Source: RGIG8748 sp045646525 (GTDB lineage Bacteria > Bacillota > Clostridia > UMGS1810). Taken from it: a stretch of 64,000 bases of DNA. Within the stretch, counting starts at the first letter, position 1. Each line of letters begins with the position of its first letter. A program made the translations under genes and the position numbers. Positions 9,375 to 17,387 of this stretch are shown piece after piece. Where the stretch lies: NCBI GenBank assembly GCA_045646525.1, contig JAZRKX010000032.1, positions 36,971 through 100,970 on the forward strand, written 5' to 3'. The notes under the pieces are model-generated. The model was not told where the DNA came from. It did not search any database and was given only the letters and a program-made list of their open reading frames with translations.

Positions 9375-11468
9375 ATGCTTCTTACAAACGAACTTGAATA
9401 TGGCTTTAGAAAGAGAATGCGTAAGGTTCATCCCGAATTATTGAGGGATTTAGAACTTATCCCGTCAAAAAATGAATTCTGTTTTGAAAACGGAATTTCC
9501 ATTGTTCTTCCAAAAGACTCAGGCGACGTTGTAAAGTGTGCATGTGAGGATTTTGTAAGCTATCTGTTTAATGTTATGGGTGTTTCTGCACTTATGTGCT
9601 ATAGCTCCGTAGGAAAGGACTGTGTAACACTTTCGATAGATAGCGGGATATCTCAGGATTATATCATAGATGTATCCGACAGTATTGTTATAAAGGGCAA
9701 AAATGAGAGAGCGCTTGCACAGGCTGTCTATGCCCTTGAGGATGCAATGAATACAAAAAAAGCTCCCTTTATAAAAAAAGGAGAGATTTCGCACACCTTT
9801 ATGTTTTCACCCCGTATGATACATTCAGGATACGCCTTGGATGAATACCCAAACGAGCATCTTTCGTCTATAGCTCATGCAGGTATGGATTCAATCCTTA
9901 TATTTGTAAAGGATGTAAACCAAACACCTTCTGGCTTTCTGGACTTTAATGACCTTATAAGCCGTGCGGCTCGTTACGGTCTGGATGTATATGCATACAG
10001 CTATATGAAAAGCGAGTTTCACCCCGAGGATGAGGGTGCAGAAGCATTTTACGAAAATCTTTACGGAAGACTCTTTAAGCATTGCCCAGGCTTTAAAGGT
10101 GTGATACTTGTTGGTGAGTCCGTAGGATTCCCAAGTCATGATAGCAGGGTAGCGCCCATAAACAAAATGGTTGCCAAGGACGGAATTCCGTATGTAAAAC
10201 CCCGTCCCGGTTATTTCCCCTGCAGCGATTATCCCGTTTGGCTTAATTGCGTAAAAAACACAATCCGAAAATACAAAGCGGACGCAGATATAGTCTTCTG
10301 GACTTACAACTGGGGCTATGTAAACGAAAAAGAGCGTATAGAGCTTATAGAACATCTTCCCACAGATATAACCCTTATGGCTACGTATGAAATGTTCGAA
10401 AGCTATAAGCTTGGCTCTATAAAGCAAACAGTTGCCGATTATTCGCTTGCATTTGCAGGTCCCGGATTTTATTTCACATCCGAAGCCGAGGCTGCAAAAA
10501 AACGCGGCATAAAACTCTATGCTATGGCAAACACAGGCGGACTTACATGGGATATAGGCACAATTCCCTACGAGCCCATGCCTTACCAATGGTTAAAGCG
10601 CTACAAAGGTCTTCGGGAAGCAAACGAAAAGTACGGCCTTTGCGGACTTATGGAGTCCCACCATTACGGTTTCTGGCCGTCTTTTATAAGTGACTTTGCC
10701 AAGCAGTGCTATATAGCTGAAAATACCGATTTTGACGCTTGTCTTAAACGGGTTATATATTCACACTACGGATATGAAAATGCCGATAAAATCATAAAGG
10801 CATTAAGAAAGTGGAGCGATGCTATAGCAAATTATACCCCAACGGATGCCGACCAGTACGGTGCATTCCGCTGCGGACCGTCGTATCCGCTTTGTCTTGT
10901 AAAGGCAGTTAAACCGCCCACGGCTGATTTTGCTCATTTTGGCAATAGGATACTCTTTACCACATATCCCGCAGACTATGCGCCAAATACTATATTGCCT
11001 TGCGGCAGGGGTATGCTTCCGTCACTTCGCATCACGGGAGAAATCAAGGCACTTTCCAAAATGCAATCTCTCATGGAGGATGGACTTAAAATCCTTAAGG
11101 AAATCGCAAATCCGTGCGAAGAGCTTTTGTATCTTATAAACCTAGGGGAGTATATATGCTGCTGTGTACAGACAGGCATTCATGCAAAAAAGTGGTATAT
11201 GCTCACAAGTAGGCTCAAGGTTGAGACAAATCGAAACAAGGTACTTTCCATGATAGAAGATGTCAAGGAAATGCTTCTTGAGGAAAAAGAAAATGCTTTG
11301 AGAGCATTGGAAACAGTAAAAAAAGATTCCCGTCTTGGATGGGAACCCAGTATGGATTATATAGGCGGCGAAAAGGCTATAGAGTGGAAACTCCGCCACC
11401 TTGAATATGTTCTTGAATTTGAGGTTGGCTGTTTTGCAGGCGGCTCACACGATAAATGGTATGAATAG
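9375..11468 (+). CDS. GH20/GH67-like glycoside hydrolase, unassigned family
   Basis: About 697 residues from ATG 9375, which has TAGGTGA just upstream; an in-frame TTG at 9357 lies before that site and is unlikely. Residues about 40-135 look like the small alpha/beta domain found at the N-terminus of GH20 hexosaminidases and GH67 glucuronidases (ISIVLPKDSGD near the start). A long TIM-barrel-like region follows, with LVGESVGFPS and VFWTYNWGY motifs. A helical C-terminal part carries a GWEPSMDY motif. It has no signal peptide. It sits directly before an alpha-L-fucosidase with a 12-nt gap. Action on an N-acetylhexosamine- or uronate-containing oligosaccharide is a reasonable guess; the family is not certain. 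Confidence 0.7.
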   Translation: MLLTNELEYGFRKRMRKVHPELLRDLELIPSKNEFCFENGISIVLPKDSGDVVKCACEDFVSYLFNVMGVSALMCYSSVGKDCVTLSIDSGISQDYIIDVSDSIVIKGKNERALAQAVYALEDAMNTKKAPFIKKGEISHTFMFSPRMIHSGYALDEYPNEHLSSIAHAGMDSILIFVKDVNQTPSGFLDFNDLISRAARYGLDVYAYSYMKSEFHPEDEGAEAFYENLYGRLFKHCPGFKGVILVGESVGFPSHDSRVAPINKMVAKDGIPYVKPRPGYFPCSDYPVWLNCVKNTIRKYKADADIVFWTYNWGYVNEKERIELIEHLPTDITLMATYEMFESYKLGSIKQTVADYSLAFAGPGFYFTSEAEAAKKRGIKLYAMANTGGLTWDIGTIPYEPMPYQWLKRYKGLREANEKYGLCGLMESHHYGFWPSFISDFAKQCYIAENTDFDACLKRVIYSHYGYENADKIIKALRKWSDAIANYTPTDADQYGAFRCGPSYPLCLVKAVKPPTADFAHFGNRILFTTYPADYAPNTILPCGRGMLPSLRITGEIKALSKMQSLMEDGLKILKEIANPCEELLYLINLGEYICCCVQTGIHAKKWYMLTSRLKVETNRNKVLSMIEDVKEMLLEEKENALRALETVKKDSRLGWEPSMDYIGGEKAIEWKLRHLEYVLEFEVGCFAGGSHDKWYE

Positions 11469-11480
11469 GAGAGATTACAA

Positions 11481-12794
11481 ATGTCCAGTTACAAGGTAAA
11501 GAAGACAGATGCAGACATGGAGTGGTTTATCCATGACCGTTTCGGTATGTTTATACATTTCGGACTTTATTCCATGGCGGCAAGACATGAATGGATAAAA
11601 ACCAAGGAAAAGATTTCCGAAGAGCACTATGATAAGTATTTTAAGTATTTCAATCCCGACAAATTTGACGCAGATGAGTGGGCAGAAAAGGCGAAAAAAG
11701 CAGGCATGAAGTATGCCATAATGACTGCAAAGCACCACGAGGGCTTTTGCCTGTTCGACTCCGAGTACACAGACTATAAGTCCACAAACACCCCTGCAAA
11801 GAAGGATTTTATTAAGGAATATGTAGAAGCCTTCAGAAAAGCAGGACTTAAGGTGGGTATTTATTATTCACTTCTGGACTGGCATCATCCCGACTACCAG
11901 ATAGACCTTTTCCATCCCCGCAGAGCAGAAAGCTGGGCAGAGGAAGAGGACAAAAAGCGCGATATGGGAAAATACAGGGAGTATGTGTTTAATCAAGTAC
12001 GCGAGCTTCTTACTAACTACGGTAAGATAGATATAATCTGGTTTGACTTTACATATCCCACAATGGATTCTATAAGAAACGAATACAATCAGTTTGCCAT
12101 CCGCGACTACAAGGAGTGGATGCGTTGGACTACCAAGGAAACATGGGACGCCGAAAATCTTATTAAAATGATAAGGGAAATCAACCCCGGAATTATCATA
12201 AATAACCGTACGGGTATCAATCAGGATATTACAACACCCGAGCAGAAGCACACTACAGAATGGCCCAAATATCCCGGCACAGATGAGCTCTGGGCATGGG
12301 AAGCATGCCAGACATTTTCAGGCTCATGGGGCTACTATCGTGATGAAATGAGCTGGAAGACACCTGATATGCTTATCCGCATGCTCTTAAACAGCGTCTC
12401 GGGCGGTGGAAATCTCTTAATGAATGTTGGTCCCACCGGCAGAGGAAACTTTGATGAAAGGGCAGATAAGGCACTTGAGGTCTTTGAAAAATGGATGGGC
12501 GATAACTCGCGTTCAATCTATGGTTGTACCAAAGCAGAGCCCGAGTTCCGCGCTCCTGAGGGAACACTTCTCACTCAGTCCGAGGATGGCGAAAGACTCT
12601 ACATTCACCTTGTGGATTATCCTTTCTCTGCACTCAGAATGGAAAACATGGCAGGTAAAATCGACTATGCTCAGTTCCTGCATGATGGCTCAGAAATAGA
12701 AATCCGCGAAAAGAACGATTTGGTTTCATTCCGTACACCCGGTATAAGACCAAATGAGATTATTCCGGTTATAGAAGTATTCCTTAAAAAATAA
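11481..12794 (+). CDS. GH29 alpha-L-fucosidase
   Basis: 437 residues, AGGAGAG ribosome site before ATG. Family hallmarks include RFGMFIHFGLYS near the N-terminus, the AKHHEGFCLF motif, YYSLLDWHHP, and IDIIWFDF, where Asp189 matches the GH29 nucleophile position. A short C-terminal beta domain follows from about residue 350. Length fits the bacterial GH29 enzymes without extra modules. There is no signal peptide, so fucosylated oligosaccharides must be imported first. The enzyme would release L-fucose, which after isomerisation and phosphorylation becomes a substrate of class II aldolases like the one in the microcompartment locus 27 kb away. That metabolic link is inferred. Confidence 0.93.
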   Translation: MSSYKVKKTDADMEWFIHDRFGMFIHFGLYSMAARHEWIKTKEKISEEHYDKYFKYFNPDKFDADEWAEKAKKAGMKYAIMTAKHHEGFCLFDSEYTDYKSTNTPAKKDFIKEYVEAFRKAGLKVGIYYSLLDWHHPDYQIDLFHPRRAESWAEEEDKKRDMGKYREYVFNQVRELLTNYGKIDIIWFDFTYPTMDSIRNEYNQFAIRDYKEWMRWTTKETWDAENLIKMIREINPGIIINNRTGINQDITTPEQKHTTEWPKYPGTDELWAWEACQTFSGSWGYYRDEMSWKTPDMLIRMLLNSVSGGGNLLMNVGPTGRGNFDERADKALEVFEKWMGDNSRSIYGCTKAEPEFRAPEGTLLTQSEDGERLYIHLVDYPFSALRMENMAGKIDYAQFLHDGSEIEIREKNDLVSFRTPGIRPNEIIPVIEVFLKK

Positions 12795-12796
12795 TA

Positions 12797-12825
12797 TTGC
12801 AAAAATATATGATTTGGTATACAAT
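12797..12825 (+). promoter_or_regulatory. candidate sigma-A promoter for the DUF4886 gene
   Basis: TTGCAA (12797-12802), a 17-nt spacer and TACAAT (12820-12825), 17 nt before the ATG. The leader would be very short; the gene could also be read from the upstream operon. Confidence 0.4.
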
Positions 12826-12842
12826 ATCCGAGAGGTGATTAA

Positions 12843-13565
12843 ATGGATATCTTGTCAATAGGTAACAGCTTTTCTCAGGATGCACAAAGGTATCTTCATG
12901 GAGTAAGCAGAGCAGATGGTTTTGAACTGAACGCTTTCAACCTTTACATTGGCGGGTGTGAACTTGCAACACACTACAGAAACATGCTTGGAGACAAGAA
13001 GCAATATATGCTTCAGGTAAACGGCAATCCTACAGGTTTTTTTGTTACACTCAAGGAAGCCCTTTTAAACAGAAACTGGGATGTCATAACACTTCAGCAG
13101 GCAAGCCATGCTTCCACCGATTACTGTACATATCAGCCTTATCTTGATAAATTGGCAGAGTATGTAAGAGAGTGTGTTCCAAAGGCTAAAATCGTAATAC
13201 ACGAGACATGGGCATATGAGGAAGACAGTCCCAAACTCAATAGCCTTATGAATTATGCTCATGCCACAGATATGCTCACTGATATAAAAACAGCATACAA
13301 AAAGGCATTTTCTGATATCAAGGCAGATGCTTTCATACCCTCAGGCGAGCTTTTTGGTCTTCTTATAGAAAATGGTATAGAAAAGGTGCACCGTGATACT
13401 TTCCATGCAAGCTTAGGTCTTGGCAGATATGCTCTTGCACTTTTGTGGTACAAGGTTATAACAGGAAATTCTGTTTTAAATAACACCTTCTGCGATTTTG
13501 ATGAGGACATATGCCCCGAGCATATACAAATCGCAAAAAAATGTGTAGAAAAACTTTGCAAATAA
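12843..13565 (+). CDS. DUF4886-like SGNH-type hydrolase
   Basis: 240 residues, GAGAGGTGA ribosome site. The N-terminus MDILSIGNSFSQDA places a Ser in the GNS block typical of SGNH esterases, and DTFHASLGLG near residue 182 supplies the matching Asp-x-x-His block. This is the DUF4886 pattern seen in polysaccharide-degradation clusters of gut bacteria. There is no signal peptide. It is the last gene of the plus-strand glycan block and is followed by a strong terminator. An esterase acting on acylated sugars would fit, but no member's substrate is evident from this sequence. Confidence 0.78.
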   Translation: MDILSIGNSFSQDAQRYLHGVSRADGFELNAFNLYIGGCELATHYRNMLGDKKQYMLQVNGNPTGFFVTLKEALLNRNWDVITLQQASHASTDYCTYQPYLDKLAEYVRECVPKAKIVIHETWAYEEDSPKLNSLMNYAHATDMLTDIKTAYKKAFSDIKADAFIPSGELFGLLIENGIEKVHRDTFHASLGLGRYALALLWYKVITGNSVLNNTFCDFDEDICPEHIQIAKKCVEKLCK

Positions 13566-13573
13566 TATTTCAT

Positions 13574-13609
13574 ACAAAATAAAGACGGCGCATGCCGTCT
13601 TTATTTTGT
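13574..13609. terminator. bidirectional terminator between the DUF4886 gene and cotJC
   Basis: A perfect 16-bp stem (13574-13589 with 13594-13609), loop GCAT, with A/T tracts on both sides, lies between convergent genes and can serve both strands. Confidence 0.9.
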
Positions 13610-13618
13610 GATTGAATT

Positions 13619-14209
13619 TTATAAGTTTATACCGTTTGTCATAACCCTCTTGGAGTTAAGTTTTTCGGTTAAGTCTGTAAGTGCCTCAGCAAATCTTTGA
13701 TAATGAACTATCTCTCTTTCACGAAGGAACTTTATTACATCATTTACATCGGGGTCATCGGAAAGACGAAGGATGTTATCGTAGGTTGCTCTGGCTTTCT
13801 GTTCTGCAGCAAGGTTTTCGTTAAGGTCTGCTAAGGGGTCGCCCGTGGATGCAATATACTTTGCATCAAACGGTGTGCCGTTTGTGTTTGCAGGATAAAT
13901 TCCTGTGGTATGATTTATAAAGTAATTATAAAAACCACTGTCTTTTACAAGGTCGGAGTCAAGGTCTCTTGTAAGTTGATATACAATGGCGCCTACCATT
14001 TCGAGATGAGATAATTCCTCATTTCCTATATCATTTAAAAGTGCCTGTGTTTCGTTGGTAGGCATTGCAAAACGCTGACTCAAATATCTGAGTGAAGCAG
14101 CAAGCTCACCGTCCGGTCCACCATACTGCGCCAATATTATCTGTGCAAGTCGGGGATTTTTGTTTTTTACTTTAACAGGATACAAAAGCTTTTTTTCATA
14201 TTTCCACAT
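13619..14209 (-). CDS. cotJC: spore coat protein CotJC (manganese-catalase fold)
   Basis: 196 residues, AAGGAGG ribosome site before the ATG. The sequence begins MWKYEKKLLYPV and carries the di-metal ligand motifs of the non-haem Mn-catalase fold: GGPDGELAASLRYLSQRF and NEELSHLEMVG, with a later REREIVHYQRF block. CotJC is an inner spore-coat protein made in the mother cell. It is the last gene of a three-gene operon, 13 nt after cotJB. The metal ligands look intact, so catalase activity is possible. Length matches CotJC of bacilli and clostridia. Confidence 0.95.
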   Translation of the reverse strand: MWKYEKKLLYPVKVKNKNPRLAQIILAQYGGPDGELAASLRYLSQRFAMPTNETQALLNDIGNEELSHLEMVGAIVYQLTRDLDSDLVKDSGFYNYFINHTTGIYPANTNGTPFDAKYIASTGDPLADLNENLAAEQKARATYDNILRLSDDPDVNDVIKFLREREIVHYQRFAEALTDLTEKLNSKRVMTNGINL

Positions 14210-14222
14210 TATCTATACCTCC

Positions 14223-14606
14223 TTATGCCTGCCAGGGCCACTTGGTGGATGCCCACTGAAACGGTACTTCGTTTGGAACATCATGCACTCTTAGTGCTTT
14301 GCATTTCTCGTTGTAGTCATACATCATGCTTTTTAAAGTAGCACTGAGTCTTGTAAACATATCCAAGGCTTCTTGGTTTTCGGGATGAGTGTCCAGATAG
14401 AGGTTAAGGTCTGTAAGAGCAAATTCAAGTTGGTTTATTCTTGTAAGCATCTGCTCGCAGGTCATGTTATTATTATTGTTATTATTATTGTTATTGTTAT
14501 TGTTGTTTTCGCCGTTATTGCCGCCGTTTCCGCTATTTCCGTTTCCCATACCGGGGCAGGAACATTCGTTGTTCAAAGGACAATAAGGATTTTTGGGATA
14601 AATCAT
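14223..14606 (-). CDS. cotJB: spore coat protein CotJB with Gly/Asn-rich N-terminal insert
   Basis: 127 residues, AGGAGTG ribosome site. The C-terminal 80 residues are a standard CotJB domain: a helical segment starting at TCEQMLTRINQLEFALTDLNLYL and ending with the typical W-P-W tail (TKWPWQA). Ahead of it lies an unusual region of about 46 residues: a short Cys/Pro part, a Gly/Asn/Ser-rich stretch and then 14 consecutive Asn residues. CotJB of Bacillus is about 90 residues, so the N-terminal part is an extension. It lies between cotJA and cotJC and is probably a coat partner of both. The Asn run is encoded by a trinucleotide repeat that could vary in length. Confidence 0.92.
   Translation of the reverse strand: MIYPKNPYCPLNNECSCPGMGNGNSGNGGNNGENNNNNNNNNNNNNNMTCEQMLTRINQLEFALTDLNLYLDTHPENQEALDMFTRLSATLKSMMYDYNEKCKALRVHDVPNEVPFQWASTKWPWQA
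14466..14507. repeat. AAC/AAT trinucleotide repeat encoding 14 Asn in cotJB
   Basis: Fourteen consecutive Asn codons, mixed AAT and AAC, read on the minus strand. Changes by whole units would keep the frame and only alter linker length. Confidence 0.9.
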
Positions 14607-14618
14607 TTATTTCACTCC

Positions 14619-14795
14619 TTATTTGAATGGATTCATAATTGGATTTTGTGCATATTCCGAAAACGGAATATTTAATTCTTTAAATATAGTTCCATTTTTC
14701 AAAGCTTCGCTCTGTGAATACAAATTTTCAAAGCGCTGGTAGGGAACATATACAAAACCTACACGTGGGTTTTGAACATTAAATGTTTTATCCAT
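14619..14795 (-). CDS. cotJA: spore coat protein CotJA
   Basis: A short gene of 58 residues, ATG at 14795 with GGAGGTG just upstream and TAA at 14619-14621. The sequence has the CotJA pattern: VGFVYVPYQRFENLY, then the conserved GTIFKELNIPF block and a short Pro/Asn tail. It is the first gene of cotJABC and 12 nt upstream of cotJB. CotJA in Bacillus is required for CotJC assembly into the coat. The order, spacing and strand match the known operon exactly. Confidence 0.92.
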   Translation of the reverse strand: MDKTFNVQNPRVGFVYVPYQRFENLYSQSEALKNGTIFKELNIPFSEYAQNPIMNPFK

Positions 14796-14824
14796 CGTAA
14801 CACCTCCAAATATTAGTTATATTT

Positions 14825-14853
14825 ATTGTATGATTTGCATATTAATTATGTTA
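14825..14853 (-). promoter_or_regulatory. sigma-E-like promoter of cotJABC
   Basis: On the minus strand CATACAAT (14825-14832) matches the sigma-E -10 consensus, and TAACATA lies 14 nt upstream (14847-14853). It ends about 30 nt before the cotJA start. This fits mother-cell expression known for cotJ in Bacillus. Confidence 0.7.
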
Positions 14854-14858
14854 CAGCC

Positions 14859-14887
14859 TTTACAACCCATGCTAAACATGATATAAT
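14859..14887 (+). promoter_or_regulatory. sigma-A promoter of the Dlt-like operon
   Basis: TTTACA (14859-14864), 17-nt spacer, TATAAT (14882-14887), 33 nt before the ATG at 14921. It is divergent from the cotJ promoter, with only a few bases between the two. Confidence 0.75.
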
Positions 14888-14920
14888 TAAAAAAAGTATT
14901 ATAAGGAAAGATGGCGTAAT

Positions 14921-16438
14921 ATGCTCCAAAAAAACGTGTTGGAATATCTGGAAAATTCCGCAAATAAGTATCCACAGAAAATTGCATATACAGACGAAAA
15001 CGGCGCAATAACATTTAGTGAACTTCAGACAGAGGCAAAAAAGATAGCCACATTAATATGCAGTAAAAGCAGTGAAACAAATATGCCCATATGTGTTGTT
15101 ACGGGCAGAAATTTAAAGTGTATAACTGCTTTTATGGGTGTTCTATATAGCGGAAACTACTATGTACCCATAGATGCGGATATGCCTTCCAAACGCATGG
15201 ATTCAATTACAGAGGGATTAAATCCTCTATTTGTATTGTATAATGAAAATGATTCAAAAGTTGTGGAAAAGCTTGAATGTAAGAACTTTCTTTTATACGG
15301 CAACTCCGATGATATTGACGAAGATGCGCTTCTTGCAAGAAGAAGCAAAGTTCTGGATATTGACCCTGTATATGTAATATATACATCTGGCTCTACAGGT
15401 GTGCCAAAGGGTATTGTAATTTCTCACAGGGCGGTAATAGACTTTATAGAATGGATGTCAGATGCCATAGGATATACACATGAAGATGTGTTTGCAAATC
15501 AGGCACCGTTTTATTTCGATTGTTCTGTAAAGGACTTGTATCTTACACTAAAGCTTGGAGCATGTGACCACATAATACCAAAGAAACTCTTTATGTTTCC
15601 CACTATGCTTGTAGACTTTTTGAATGATAAAAAGGTCACATCACTCACCTGGGCAACATCGGGTTTCAACCTTGTGGCAACATCGGGTATATTGGATAAG
15701 AAGAAACCCCTGTTCTTAAACAAGGTTGCAATAGGCGGAGAAGCCATGCTTGCCAAAAATCTTAACAAATGGAAAAGAGCTCTTCCCGATGTTAAATATA
15801 TAAATCTCTACGGTCCAACCGAGGTTACGGTAGACTGTACCTGGTTTGAGATTACAAAAGATTATGAGAATCACGAAGCTATACCCATAGGCAAAGCCTG
15901 TGCAAATAAACAGGTACTCCTTTTGGATGAAGAATTAAAGCCTGTAAAAAGGGGCGAGCCGGGAGAGATATGTGTAAGGGGTATTGGTCTTTCGAATGGA
16001 TATTATAACGATGCCCAAAAGACAAGACAAGCCTTTGTACAAAATCCGAATGTTCCGTATGACGACCGCATATACAGAACGGGTGATATAGGTGTAGAGG
16101 ATGAGGATGGCAACATTGTCTTTCAGTCGAGGAAAGACGGTCAGATTAAGCACATGGGCTACCGCATAGAGCTTGGAGAGATAGAAAGAGCAGTAAATGC
16201 TCTTGATGACATAAATTCGGCAATATGCTTTTATGATTGTACGAGGGGCAGAATTGTGTGTGTTTATGCGGGAGATACCGACAGTAAGGAAATTGCCGAA
16301 AAGCTCTCAAAACTCATACCCAAATACATGATTCCAAACATATACCGCAGAGTTACTGCAATGCCGCACAATGCCAACTCAAAGATAGACAGAGTTCGGC
16401 TGAGAAAGGAATACGATGAGGAAAATAACGCAGTATAG
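14921..16438 (+). CDS. DltA-like amino-acid adenylation enzyme (carrier-protein ligase)
   Basis: 505 residues, AAGGAAAG upstream of ATG. It has the full ANL-superfamily set: the P-loop YTSGSTGVPKG, the A4-type FDCSVKDLY block whose Asp normally binds the amino group of an amino acid, LYGPTEVTVD, YRTGD and the C-terminal catalytic Lys in NSKIDRVRL. The length and compact form match DltA, which activates D-alanine with ATP and loads it on DltC. It is the first gene of a five-gene operon with a carrier protein and an MBOAT, so it should charge that carrier. The conserved Asp argues for an amino acid rather than a fatty acid substrate, but D-Ala itself is not proven. Confidence 0.85.
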   Translation: MLQKNVLEYLENSANKYPQKIAYTDENGAITFSELQTEAKKIATLICSKSSETNMPICVVTGRNLKCITAFMGVLYSGNYYVPIDADMPSKRMDSITEGLNPLFVLYNENDSKVVEKLECKNFLLYGNSDDIDEDALLARRSKVLDIDPVYVIYTSGSTGVPKGIVISHRAVIDFIEWMSDAIGYTHEDVFANQAPFYFDCSVKDLYLTLKLGACDHIIPKKLFMFPTMLVDFLNDKKVTSLTWATSGFNLVATSGILDKKKPLFLNKVAIGGEAMLAKNLNKWKRALPDVKYINLYGPTEVTVDCTWFEITKDYENHEAIPIGKACANKQVLLLDEELKPVKRGEPGEICVRGIGLSNGYYNDAQKTRQAFVQNPNVPYDDRIYRTGDIGVEDEDGNIVFQSRKDGQIKHMGYRIELGEIERAVNALDDINSAICFYDCTRGRIVCVYAGDTDSKEIAEKLSKLIPKYMIPNIYRRVTAMPHNANSKIDRVRLRKEYDEENNAV

Positions 16439-17159
16439 TGAGATATCGCCGCTTATTATGAAGTATTTTAAAAGAGGTGTTCTTACAAACAATTTTCTTA
16501 CCAAAGAGGATTATACAGCAGAGATAAAAGAGGGCAGACTTTTTTGCAAAACAGGTGATGATTTTCTTAATATCTATGTTTTAAGAGATGGGTTTTATAG
16601 ACTTTATTTTCACGCTTTAAATGAGGGAGTTGTTTTCCCAAGTATTAATGACACCGTGGTGTGTGACTGCGTGGGATATGAGCAGTTTCTTACAGGAAAC
16701 GGATTTATAAAGGAGCTGACTCGCATTAAACTTGAATGTGCAAATTCCGAACCTCCAACCGTCACAGATGGTTTTTTAGCAGGTGTTTCGGATGCAGATG
16801 AAGTTTATGAAATCATGAAAAGCTCATTTAACTCTTTTACGGGTTATCTGCCCACGCTTACGCAAATAAAATCCGAGTGTGAAAACGGTCTTATTTACAA
16901 AGTTGAATCGGACTCAAAAATTGCAGGTGTAATAAGATGTGCAAAGACAAATTCGTTTGTACACATTAAGCATCTTTGCGTATCTGAGGAATTTCGAGGG
17001 TGCGGTATTGGCAGAAAACTGTGCAGTATTGTGCTTGGGATGGGTAAAAAATGTTCGGTTTGGACAGGTAAAGAAAACGAGGCTGCTATAGGACTTTATG
17101 AGTCATGTGGTTTCACGCAAAGCGGGCTTGAATCTATAGTATATAGGAAGGATGTTTAG
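16416..17159 (+). CDS. GNAT-family N-acetyltransferase
   Basis: 247 residues. The start overlaps the adenylation gene by 23 nt, with AAAGGA as ribosome site, so the two are translationally linked. The C-terminal half from about residue 120 holds the GNAT fold with the acetyl-CoA loop EEFRGCGIGRKL and the late YESCGF motif. The N-terminal 110 residues are a separate, less conserved part. Canonical dlt operons have no acetyltransferase, so its place between the ligase and the carrier is striking. It may acetylate the activated amino acid, the carrier-bound group or the surface sugar; none of these can be decided from sequence. Confidence 0.82.
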   Translation: MRKITQYSEISPLIMKYFKRGVLTNNFLTKEDYTAEIKEGRLFCKTGDDFLNIYVLRDGFYRLYFHALNEGVVFPSINDTVVCDCVGYEQFLTGNGFIKELTRIKLECANSEPPTVTDGFLAGVSDADEVYEIMKSSFNSFTGYLPTLTQIKSECENGLIYKVESDSKIAGVIRCAKTNSFVHIKHLCVSEEFRGCGIGRKLCSIVLGMGKKCSVWTGKENEAAIGLYESCGFTQSGLESIVYRKDV

Positions 17160-17160
17160 T

Positions 17161-17385
17161 ATGGTAACAAAAAACAAAGTAACAGAAATACTCACAGAGA
17201 TATGTCCCGGAGCGGATATCACCTCGGAAGCTCTTATAGACGATGAAATACTCGATTCTTTTGATATAGTAGCTATTGTGAGTGAATTTATAGATGTTTT
17301 CGGAGTAGATATAGATGTGGATGATATAGTGCCCGAAAACTTTAATTCCATAGATGCCATGGTAAGATTACTGGAGGATAAGTAG
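17161..17385 (+). CDS. DltC-like acyl/aminoacyl carrier protein
   Basis: 74 residues from ATG 17161, with AGGAAGG (17145-17151) 9 nt before it; the in-frame ATG at 17152 directly abuts the ribosome site. This is a small acidic four-helix carrier with the phosphopantetheine-attachment Ser in EILDSFDIVAIV. It should be charged by the upstream ligase and used by the downstream MBOAT protein, as DltC links DltA and DltB. It ends 2 nt before the MBOAT gene. Confidence 0.9.
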   Translation: MVTKNKVTEILTEICPGADITSEALIDDEILDSFDIVAIVSEFIDVFGVDIDVDDIVPENFNSIDAMVRLLEDK

Positions 17386-17387
17386 GC

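Noticed and set aside
14466..14507. Short tandem repeat as CRISPR or phase-variation switch
   Set aside because: It is a coding trinucleotide run; there are no spacers, and whole-unit changes cannot switch the frame.
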